DNA of 64,000 nt from Bacteroidota bacterium (GTDB taxonomy: Bacteria > Bacteroidota > Bacteroidia > 2-12-FULL-35-15): contig JAOQAE010000003.1 in assembly GCA_025963725.1 (NCBI GenBank), forward strand, positions 124,001 to 188,000. The letters are read 5' to 3'. Each line of letters starts with the position of its first letter. Positions within the stretch are counted from its first letter, which is position 1. A program made the position numbers and the translations under genes. The notes under the pieces are model-generated. The model saw nothing but the letters and a program-made list of their open reading frames with translations. It had not been told where the DNA came from and searched no databases. Of the stretch, positions 9,709 to 16,463 are shown one piece after another.

Positions 9709-10680
9709 TCATTGCTTTACAATTTTTTTCGTAACGGAATTTCCTTGTGACTCGCTTACTTTCAGGAAATAGACTCCTGCCGGCTGGCTCATGAGGTCGA
9801 TATCAGTGGAAAGGCTGTTAAGCTTCATATCCAGGATTGGCTTTCCGAACACATCTCTTACTTCCATGCTCATGTTTTCCTTTAAAAAGCTCATGCTTAA
9901 TTTAAAGTTCCCGCTGCCGGGATTCGGATACACATACACTGCCTGTTCCAGGTCATTAAGCTTAGCTACCGTTAATGCAAGGTTGCTGCATCCCAGTCCG
10001 CCGGAAGGCTGATAAGCCAGTGTATCGTGCAACTTAAAGCAGTCGAGCACGCTTTGCATTTCGAACGGCGGTGTCAAATATCCAAGAAAGCCATAAGTTG
10101 AACCGACTCCTTCCACCAGGGAAACATACGTGCTGCCCCCGTCATTAATATTGAATCGCTTGTGGTACACACTACCTACCAGCACCGAATCAACCGAAGC
10201 CACGATATTTTTATAATACATTTTATCGCTTACATAGCTATCGGGCAGGGTATCTCCAACACTTAAATTAAAATCATACAATAATGTATCTGTTGTGCTA
10301 TCCGGCTCAATAAAATAGATCCGCTTGTTCAAAACATCCTCCCTGAAGCCGCCGGCATAAAATGTTGCAATGGAGCTGCTCAGGTAAGCCATGGATGGCG
10401 GGGGAGTGGAAACGCAACCCCAGTAAGATCCTCCTACATACGGTACATTCGGATCACCATAAACGATCCCCGACCATTTCAGCCGGTGATACGTATAGCT
10501 TCCTATCGTAGTATCGCCATTGATGGAATATTGATAATCACGACAACAGTTACAGAAATACTCACCTGAGCTTTCGCGCCACAATGCATCCGATGACGGG
10601 AAAGGATGATACACACCGGACTGAGCTTCCAGGCCTTCTAAACATCCGGTAAATAACAGGAGAAGTAAGACTTTTTTCAT
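9709..10680 (-). CDS. secreted T9SS type A protein, paralog 1 of a tandem pair
   Basis: This 323-residue protein has a signal peptide (MKKVLLLLLFTGCLEGLEAQ) and a C-terminal type A sorting domain (VYVYPNPGSGNFKLSM, then QPAGVYFLKVSES). Its mature N-terminus (SGVYHPFPSSDALWR) matches that of the next gene (SWVYHPFPTDSAVWT). Both share a middle layout with DTxIGSxxY, a yFIePDST segment and LLYDFxxxxGDT, so they are paralogs. The pair is spaced by 24 bp and is likely one operon reading from 11613 to 9709. The function of this family is not recognised. Confidence 0.87.
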   Translation of the reverse strand: MKKVLLLLLFTGCLEGLEAQSGVYHPFPSSDALWRESSGEYFCNCCRDYQYSINGDTTIGSYTYHRLKWSGIVYGDPNVPYVGGSYWGCVSTPPPSMAYLSSSIATFYAGGFREDVLNKRIYFIEPDSTTDTLLYDFNLSVGDTLPDSYVSDKMYYKNIVASVDSVLVGSVYHKRFNINDGGSTYVSLVEGVGSTYGFLGYLTPPFEMQSVLDCFKLHDTLAYQPSGGLGCSNLALTVAKLNDLEQAVYVYPNPGSGNFKLSMSFLKENMSMEVRDVFGKPILDMKLNSLSTDIDLMSQPAGVYFLKVSESQGNSVTKKIVKQ

Positions 10681-10704
10681 ATTAAGAGATTTAAGTTTTT
10701 AATA

Positions 10705-11613
10705 TTATTGCTTCACTATTTTCTTTACATAATAATTTCCCTTCGCATCTTCCATCCTCACAAAATAAAGATCGGCTGCTAAACCTGAAAGATCAAGCTC
10801 GCAGGAAATATTCCCTACATTATTTTTTGAAATGAGAATATTTCCGAGAATGTCCGTCACCTTCACCCTGCTTATTAATTGTGTAGTGGTTATTTGCAGC
10901 AAGCCGCCGGTTGGATTTGGATACATTGCTATTTCTTCTGCCTGCAGCGGTGCGGAAATTCCGGCTGTTAACGAGCAGCCGCCCGCCGAATAGCTCGGAT
11001 AGATGGTAGTATCATCCTGGCTCATGCAATCGAGATTACTGTAAAAATAGGAAACATTTGCCCAGACATTCCGGAATAAACCGAGGCTGCAACCGATCCC
11101 TTCCACCCATACACCGGGTTCGCCATTAAAATTTACTCTCTTTCTATAGGAGCCGTTTACCATTACCGAATCAATAAGCCCTGCCTTAAGGTCAACACGG
11201 TGAAAGTCAAAAGAGTAAAAATCCTGCTCGTAAACATGGGCGGTATCACCTGTACCTACCGTAAAATCATAGATCAGCAATTCATTTGTTGAATCGGGCG
11301 GAATGAAATAAACCTTTCCTGCGCCATCATCCCTGAGAGCGCCGGCATATCCGATGCCGCAGCGGAACAGCTCAGAATACGCTATTGAGCCTATGACTGT
11401 ATCAGTAGCCGGCATACAGTATAATTCCGGGGGATCGTACTGTACATAAGGCGCAGGCCAGGGAACTGTTGGCCATCCCGGCGGAATCATCCATGTGCCC
11501 CTGGCGTTTGTCCAGACAGCGCTATCAGTCGGAAAAGGATGATACACCCATGACTGGGCTTCCGATTTTGAAAATTGAATAACAAGAAGGGTAAGAAGTA
11601 GCAGTTTCTTCAT
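10705..11613 (-). CDS. secreted T9SS type A protein, paralog 2 of a tandem pair
   Basis: This 302-residue protein has a signal peptide (MKKLLLLTLLVIQFSKSEAQ) and a C-terminal sorting domain (EIAMYPNPTGGLLQIT, then AADLYFVRMEDAKGNY). It shares the body plan of its downstream neighbour: SWVYHPFPTDSAVW at the mature start, VYFIPPDSTNELLIYDFT in the middle and the conserved DDTTIYPSY before the sorting domain. It is the first gene of the pair on the minus strand. No catalytic motif is recognised, so only secretion or cell-surface display is supported. Confidence 0.87.
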   Translation of the reverse strand: MKKLLLLTLLVIQFSKSEAQSWVYHPFPTDSAVWTNARGTWMIPPGWPTVPWPAPYVQYDPPELYCMPATDTVIGSIAYSELFRCGIGYAGALRDDGAGKVYFIPPDSTNELLIYDFTVGTGDTAHVYEQDFYSFDFHRVDLKAGLIDSVMVNGSYRKRVNFNGEPGVWVEGIGCSLGLFRNVWANVSYFYSNLDCMSQDDTTIYPSYSAGGCSLTAGISAPLQAEEIAMYPNPTGGLLQITTTQLISRVKVTDILGNILISKNNVGNISCELDLSGLAADLYFVRMEDAKGNYYVKKIVKQ

Positions 11614-11706
11614 GCGCGAAGGATTTGATATTACTAATTTATAATTATTTAACTGATAAGCGAACCTGATTTATTAAACGGCAGGTTTTAGCGATTAAAC
11701 GGTATT

Positions 11707-11738
11707 TTGAAAAAAAAGCTAAAAAGCCTGTAACTTTG
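11707..11738 (+). promoter_or_regulatory. promoter of the ECF sigma operon
   Basis: TTG at 11707-11709, a 21 bp spacer, then TAACTTTG at 11731-11738. This is an exact match to the Bacteroidota housekeeping promoter pattern (TTG, 19-23 bp, TAnnTTTG), 47 bp upstream of the sigma-factor ATG. It suggests the operon is at least partly transcribed by the main sigma factor. Confidence 0.75.
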
Positions 11739-11785
11739 CCGGAACTTATGCGTCCTAAACCCGAAATTGCACCAAAAACGCTACT

Positions 11786-12271
11786 ATGACAGCCGAGGAA
11801 TTCAACAACTGTGTTGACCTGTACGCCGATAACCTGTACCGCTTTATCCTGAAAAACATAAAGGATGAAGAAAAAGCACGCGACGTTGTGCAGGATACTT
11901 ATGAAAAGCTCTGGCTGAAAGTGTCGGAAGTGGAAAGCACCAATGCAAAATCATACATGTTCACCACTGCTTACCGCACCATGATCGACCGGATCAGGCG
12001 GGATAAAAAGCAGGGAGAGATGACCGAAGCCAGCCTGTACAGCCTCAGCACCAGCCGGCAGTACAGCGACCTGAAGGAGATCCTGAACGAAGCATTGAAC
12101 AAATTACCGGAGATCCAGCGCTCCGTGATCCTCCTGAGGGATTATGAAGGCTACAACTACGCTGAGATCGGCGAAATAACCGGGCTGAACGAATCTCAGG
12201 TTAAAGTATATATTTTCAGGGCAAGGGGCTTTCTGAAAAATTACATCGGTGCAATGGAAAATGTAATATAA
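11786..12271 (+). CDS. ECF-type RNA polymerase sigma factor
   Basis: This 161-residue sigma-70 family protein has only regions 2 and 4. Region 2 includes LYRFILKNIKDEEKARDVVQ, DTYEKLWLKV and the following AYRTMIDRIRRDKK. Region 4 is the helix-turn-helix near residues 105-155 (LNKLPEIQRSVILLRDYEG, then YAEIGEITGLNESQVKVYIF). By family knowledge it redirects RNA polymerase in response to an envelope or stress signal held by an anti-sigma factor. The next gene begins 2 bp after its stop and encodes a membrane protein in the anti-sigma position, so the pair is probably a regulatory unit. Its target promoters cannot be read from this window. Confidence 0.95.
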   Translation: MTAEEFNNCVDLYADNLYRFILKNIKDEEKARDVVQDTYEKLWLKVSEVESTNAKSYMFTTAYRTMIDRIRRDKKQGEMTEASLYSLSTSRQYSDLKEILNEALNKLPEIQRSVILLRDYEGYNYAEIGEITGLNESQVKVYIFRARGFLKNYIGAMENVI

Positions 12272-12273
12272 AC

Positions 12274-13578
12274 ATGAACATCAATAAACATAACTACGAA
12301 GCTTTTTTCCTCGATTACCACGAAGGAAACTTAACACCGCAAGAGGTGGCTGAGCTGCTTTTGTTTGTTGAACAGCACCCGGAGCTGAAAGAAGAATTTG
12401 AATGCTTCGAGAACTTCACCCTTGAAGATTACTCCGCCTATAACTTTGAAAACAAGGAAGGCCTGAAAAAGCAGATCACGGAAACGAACAGGGAAGATTA
12501 TTTTATCCGCGCTGTTGATGGCACCCTCACAAACACCGAAAACGGATTATTAGATCAATTTTTAAAGCAACATCCCCAATACGCCCTTGAATTTGAGCTT
12601 TTCCGGAAAACAAAGCTTGTCCCGGACCTTAACATCGTATTTGAGCACAAGGCGCAATTAAAGCGCGTTCCTGAAACCGCAGAAAACCTCCTTATTTCAG
12701 CAATGGAAGGGCTTCTTTCAAAAGAAGAAAATACGCTACTGGATCGGCAACTGGCTGTTGACCCGGAGCTGCGCCGCGACTTTACACTTTATAAACAAAC
12801 AAAGCTGAGCGCCGACACTTCTGTTGTGTATGAGAACAAGGAAGAGCTGAAACGCCGCGAAAGGAAGATCATTCCCTTCTATTATTATGCTTCTGCAATC
12901 GCCGCCGCAGTGCTCCTGCTGTTCGGCCTGTTCTTCGTGTTCAACAATGCAACTGATACGGAGCAGGACATGGCTCACAATCACACAACCGCTCCAAAAG
13001 AAGCACCTGCTCCTGCGGCTGTTAAGGAAGAATCACCTGCTGTGGAGGAAATGCGGAATGTAGCTGTTCAGCCCCTTACCGCTTCTGTTGCGAAAAACGA
13101 AAGCAGGAAACAAAAGAACCATTCTCCTGAAAAGGATTCATTAAAAGCACATCCTGTCATTAACCCGGCACCTCAGAACATCGCGCAGAACATTCCTGAG
13201 AACAAACAGGATGCGCCGCAGGAACAGATCGCCCCGCTGAACAACGTGCAGGATAATAACACAGCCTCCAATCCTGTTGCGAAAGCAGATGATACGGAGA
13301 AAGCGCCTTCAAAGGAATTCTTATCCCTGGGACAGATCGCCGCAGCGAAGCTCAAGGAGAAAACACTCGATCCTGAAGTGCTTGCGATGGAAAAGAAAAA
13401 CGGCAAACTGAAAAAGATCAGCGGATGGGATGTATTGCAGATGGTAGCCAAAGGCGCCAGCAGGCTTACCGGCAAAAAAGTGGAAGCAAAGCCTACCTAT
13501 AACGAAGAAGGTGAAATAACCGCCTATGCTTTGGGAGCAGGCAGCTTCCAGTTCTCAAAAGGGAAAAAATCAAATTAA
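12274..13578 (+). CDS. membrane anti-sigma-like protein with triplicated N-terminal module
   Basis: This 434-residue protein begins 2 bp after the ECF sigma stop. The cytoplasmic N-terminus holds three degenerate repeats of about 65 residues (about 1-67, 68-131, 132-197). Each has the pattern hydrophobic-x-G-x-L-(S/T)-x-E...hP-(E/Q)-(L/Y), and the second and third each close with (V/F)(Y/F)E(N/H)K-x-x-LKR. A single membrane segment follows at about 203-225 (ASAIAAAVLLLFGLFFVF). Then comes a long Pro/Ala/Glu/Lys/Asn-rich stretch, and a C-terminal conserved-looking patch (KKISGWDVLQMVAKGASRL, then ITAYALGAGSFQFS). The position and topology fit an anti-sigma factor, but no classic zinc-binding HxxxCxxC motif is seen. 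The function is inferred. Confidence 0.8.
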   Translation: MNINKHNYEAFFLDYHEGNLTPQEVAELLLFVEQHPELKEEFECFENFTLEDYSAYNFENKEGLKKQITETNREDYFIRAVDGTLTNTENGLLDQFLKQHPQYALEFELFRKTKLVPDLNIVFEHKAQLKRVPETAENLLISAMEGLLSKEENTLLDRQLAVDPELRRDFTLYKQTKLSADTSVVYENKEELKRRERKIIPFYYYASAIAAAVLLLFGLFFVFNNATDTEQDMAHNHTTAPKEAPAPAAVKEESPAVEEMRNVAVQPLTASVAKNESRKQKNHSPEKDSLKAHPVINPAPQNIAQNIPENKQDAPQEQIAPLNNVQDNNTASNPVAKADDTEKAPSKEFLSLGQIAAAKLKEKTLDPEVLAMEKKNGKLKKISGWDVLQMVAKGASRLTGKKVEAKPTYNEEGEITAYALGAGSFQFSKGKKSN

Positions 13579-13599
13579 TTTTATTGACATCTTCTTCTT

Positions 13600-13694
13600 G
13601 TCATGCTGACGAAGGAAGCATCTCAGGAAACACATTATTATCAGGTAGTTTTGAAAAAGATTCTTCGACTCCATTTCATTTCGCTCGGAATGAC
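13600..13694. repeat. GTCAT...ATGAC palindromic intergenic repeat
   Basis: An imperfect inverted repeat runs from GTCATGCTGACGAAGGAAGC through GATTCTTCGACT to CGGAATGAC. It fills most of the gap between the convergent anti-sigma and nadB genes. Repeats of this general type (GTCATGCTGA...) are common between genes in Bacteroidota. It may serve as a bidirectional 3' end structure. Confidence 0.65.
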
Positions 13695-13733
13695 ATCCTA
13701 ATATAACACTGCTGATTCGTAAATTCGTACAGA

Positions 13734-15305
13734 TCAGTGATCCGTACCTTTAGGATAATTCACCGTATAATGCAATCCCCTGCTTTCCTTCCGTTGTCTT
13801 GCATGCTTGATGATGATGTATGCTACATTGATGATGTTCCTCAGCTCGCACAATTTAGGAGAGATCGTGGTTTTTAAATAGAGTGCCTCGTTTTCCTTGT
13901 AGAGGATCTCCAGCCTGTCGAAGGCGCGCTGCAGGCGGATATCGGAGCGCACAATGCCTACATAGTTGGTCATGATCGCCTGCACCTCGCGTAAGCTCTG
14001 GATCAGCAATACCATCTCCTCCGGATGATGCGTTCCTTCCGCATTCCAATCAGGTATCGCTTCACAAAAGCTTATTTTCTTCCTGCTCTCGACCGCGTCC
14101 ATCGCGGCATGATGCGCATACACAACGGCTTCAAGAAGCGAATTGGATGCAAGGCGGTTGGCGCCATGCAATCCTGTGGAAGAGCATTCGCCGATGGCGT
14201 ATAAATTCTTTATGCTGCTTTTCCCCTTTTTATCCACCTTGATCCCACCGCACATGTAATGCGCAGCAGGCACTACGGGCACGTAGTCCGTCATCATGTC
14301 TATTCCGAGGCTTAGGCATTTCTGGTAGATGTTCGGAAAATGTTTGATCAGCTCCTTCTTATCGAGGTGCCTGCAATCGAGGTACACATAATCATCGCCG
14401 CGGATCTTCATTTCATTATCGATGGCGCGTGCAACAATATCACGCGGCGCCAGCGATCGGCGCTCATCGTATTTCTGCATGAACTCTTTTCCGTCGATCG
14501 TTTTCAGGATGCCCCCGAATCCGCGCACGGCTTCCGAGATCAGGTAGGATGGGCTTTCACCGGGATTGTAAAGCGAAGTGGGATGAAACTGGTAGAACTC
14601 CATTCCTTCCACCCTGCCTTTTGCGCGGTATACCATGGCCACGCCATCGCCTGTTGCGATCGTGGGGTTGGTGGTGGTGCTGTACACATGCCCCGCACCG
14701 CCGGTCGCCATTAAAATGGTTCTTGCCAGCACAGTCTCGATGCTGTTGCTGCGCAGGTTCAGCACATAGGCGCCATAGCACTCGATGCCCGGCGTGCGGC
14801 TGTTCACCTCTATTCCAAGGTGATGCTGCGTGAGTATGTCTATGGCGAAATGATGGTCAAGGATCTCGATGTTCGGATGCGTATGCACCGCTGCAAGCAA
14901 AGCGCGTTCGATCTCAAAGCCGGTATTGTCTTTATGATGAAGGATACGGTGCTCCGAATGTCCGCCTTCTTTTGCAAGGTCATACTCGCCGCTTTCCGTT
15001 TTATCAAATTCAGCTCCCCAGGCGATCAGCTCGTTAATGCGGTCGGTAGACTCGGTGATCACCATTCTTACCACCTCTTCATCGCACATGCCGTCACCCG
15101 CGATGAGCGTATCCTTAATATGCTTTTCGTAGCTGTCGGGACTATACATCACCGCAGCGATGCCGCCCTGTGCGTACTTGGTGTTACTCTCGTCCTCGTT
15201 CGCTTTCGTGATCATGCATACTTTACCATGCTGCGCCACTTTCAGGGCATAGCTTAAGCCGGCTATTCCCGAACCGATAATTAAAAAATCAACCTGTTTC
15301 TTCAT
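13734..15305 (-). CDS. nadB: L-aspartate oxidase
   Basis: This is the FAD enzyme that oxidises L-aspartate to iminoaspartate, the first step of de novo NAD synthesis. The 523-residue product has the N-terminal dinucleotide-binding motif (IIGSGIAGLSYALKV), then TKYAQGGIAAV, the HHKDNTGFEIE region, FYQFHPTSLY and the C-terminal SSTGLHGANRLASNSLLEAV, all typical of NadB and its fumarate-reductase-like relatives. A longer open frame begins at 15326, but that start lies inside an exact -7 promoter box, so the ATG at 15303-15305 (MKKQVDFLIIG) is preferred. The partner genes nadA and nadC are not in the window. Confidence 0.96.
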   Translation of the reverse strand: MKKQVDFLIIGSGIAGLSYALKVAQHGKVCMITKANEDESNTKYAQGGIAAVMYSPDSYEKHIKDTLIAGDGMCDEEVVRMVITESTDRINELIAWGAEFDKTESGEYDLAKEGGHSEHRILHHKDNTGFEIERALLAAVHTHPNIEILDHHFAIDILTQHHLGIEVNSRTPGIECYGAYVLNLRSNSIETVLARTILMATGGAGHVYSTTTNPTIATGDGVAMVYRAKGRVEGMEFYQFHPTSLYNPGESPSYLISEAVRGFGGILKTIDGKEFMQKYDERRSLAPRDIVARAIDNEMKIRGDDYVYLDCRHLDKKELIKHFPNIYQKCLSLGIDMMTDYVPVVPAAHYMCGGIKVDKKGKSSIKNLYAIGECSSTGLHGANRLASNSLLEAVVYAHHAAMDAVESRKKISFCEAIPDWNAEGTHHPEEMVLLIQSLREVQAIMTNYVGIVRSDIRLQRAFDRLEILYKENEALYLKTTISPKLCELRNIINVAYIIIKHARQRKESRGLHYTVNYPKGTDH

Positions 15306-15325
15306 AGTATGTTCTGCGGATCGCA

Positions 15326-15333
15326 CAAAATTA
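15326..15333 (-). promoter_or_regulatory. -7 element upstream of nadB
   Basis: The minus strand reads TAATTTTG here, an exact TAnnTTTG match, 20 bp from the preferred nadB ATG. No clear -33 TTG is seen at the usual spacing. Confidence 0.5.
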
Positions 15334-15371
15334 AGGCTTTTTGCGGAACATACGTATATGGCTTATCTGTT

Positions 15372-15693
15372 CACCACCCCTGGCCCCTCCTGCAAGGAGG
15401 AGAATGGATCCTGCATGAAATGATAATTCCGAAAACACATCAACAATAGAAGTTTAATTTAAAAGATAGCAGGGTCTGCTCCCTCCTCTCAGGAGGGTCG
15501 GGGTGGTACAGCACTCACCACCCCTAACCCCTCCTCGAAGGAGGGGAATGGATCCTACACGAAATGCTAATTTGGAAAACACATCAACAATAGAAATTTA
15601 AATTTAAAAGATAGCAGGGTCTGCTCCCTCCTCTTAGGAGGGTTGGGGTGGTCCAATACTAACCACCCCTAACCCCTCCTGCGAGGAGGGGAA
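15372..15693. repeat. tandem CACCCC/TAACCCC palindromic repeat, two full copies and one partial
   Basis: Copy 1 is 15372-15507 and copy 2 is 15515-15652, with a period of 143 bp. A partial third copy (left end only) is at about 15661-15693. Each full copy begins CACCCCT(GG/AA)CCCCTCCT, followed by a short hairpin and GGATCCT, and ends CTCCCTCCT-CT-(C/T)-AGGAGGG-T-(C/T)-GGGGTGGT. The ends are inverted repeats of each other. The array fills most of the 400 bp nadB-nfu gap; nothing else but the two -7 boxes is seen there. Related single copies lie at 55457-55598, 28049-28082 and 51352-51386. Confidence 0.85.
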
Positions 15694-15718
15694 GTTTCCA
15701 ATAATGAACAGGAATGCG

Positions 15719-15726
15719 TACCTTTG
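15719..15726 (+). promoter_or_regulatory. -7 element upstream of the NifU-like gene
   Basis: TACCTTTG is an exact TAnnTTTG match, with its last base 22 bp before the ATG at 15749. The longer open frame's start at 15704 lies upstream of this box, which favours 15749. No TTG is seen at -33. Confidence 0.6.
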
Positions 15727-15748
15727 TAACATAACAGAATCACACAAA

Positions 15749-16372
15749 ATGGAAACACTCGTAAAAAGACCGGTCATTATATACGCGGAAAGCACCCCGA
15801 ACCCCTCCTCTATGAAATTCGTCGCGAACCAGCTGATGATCATGGATGGGGCAACAGCTCAGTTTTTATCCAAAGCAGAAACCAAAGGCTCGCCGCTTGC
15901 CGCGAAATTATTTGAGTTCCCTTTCGTGAAAGCTGTTTTTCTTGCCTCTAATTTTGTGACGATCAACAAAACGGATAACATCCAGTGGGATGATATTATC
16001 CTCGAGCTGCGCGAATTTATCCGCGTGTTCCTTACAGAAGGCAACACGGTGATCACCGAGCTTCCGAAAGCGGAAGTGGCGATCGACAGCACCTTCAAGG
16101 AAAAGAAGGAAGTGTACACGGAGCATACGGCACCCACAACAGATATTGAAGTGAAGATCGTGGAAACGCTCGAGCAATATATTCGTCCGGCTGTGGAAGG
16201 CGACGGCGGAAGCATTACATTCAAAAGCTTTAAGGATGGCATTGTAACCGTTCAGCTTCGCGGCGCCTGCAGCGGATGCCCCTCGTCGACGCTTACCTTA
16301 AAGGCCGGCATCGAAGGCCTGCTGAAGCGCATGATCCCGGAAGTGAAGGAAGTTGTGTCGGAGGCGATGTAA
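15749..16372 (+). CDS. NifU family Fe-S cluster carrier
   Basis: This 207-residue protein (counting from METLVKRP) has two domains. The N-terminal Nfu/NifU domain (YAESTPNPSSMKFVANQ to about residue 95) and a C-terminal NifU-like domain at about 130-205 with the cluster-binding CSGCPSS motif. By family knowledge it accepts and delivers [4Fe-4S] clusters to apo-enzymes in the cytoplasm. Client enzymes that need such clusters include IspG, encoded in this window. The ATG at 15749 is chosen because the next upstream start lies before the promoter box. A strong terminator-like hairpin follows 37 bp after the stop. Confidence 0.94.
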   Translation: METLVKRPVIIYAESTPNPSSMKFVANQLMIMDGATAQFLSKAETKGSPLAAKLFEFPFVKAVFLASNFVTINKTDNIQWDDIILELREFIRVFLTEGNTVITELPKAEVAIDSTFKEKKEVYTEHTAPTTDIEVKIVETLEQYIRPAVEGDGGSITFKSFKDGIVTVQLRGACSGCPSSTLTLKAGIEGLLKRMIPEVKEVVSEAM

Positions 16373-16408
16373 CGGATGGCCTCGCACCAGTGACGCAGTT
16401 TAATTCAT

Positions 16409-16443
16409 AAAAAAAACCGAACACAAAATGTTCGGTTTTTTAA
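16409..16443. terminator. bidirectional terminator, nfu / SBBP protein
   Basis: A perfect 13 bp stem (AAAAAACCGAACA / TGTTCGGTTTTTT) with a CAAAA loop has an A-run on one side and a T-run on the other. It lies between two convergent genes and can act on both strands. Confidence 0.85.
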
Positions 16444-16463
16444 TTTTCTCAATCTTCAATTAA

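Noticed and set aside
15372-15693. CRISPR-like array
   Set aside because: Only two full units of 143 bp with similar, not unique, middles and no cas genes; it is a palindromic element array.
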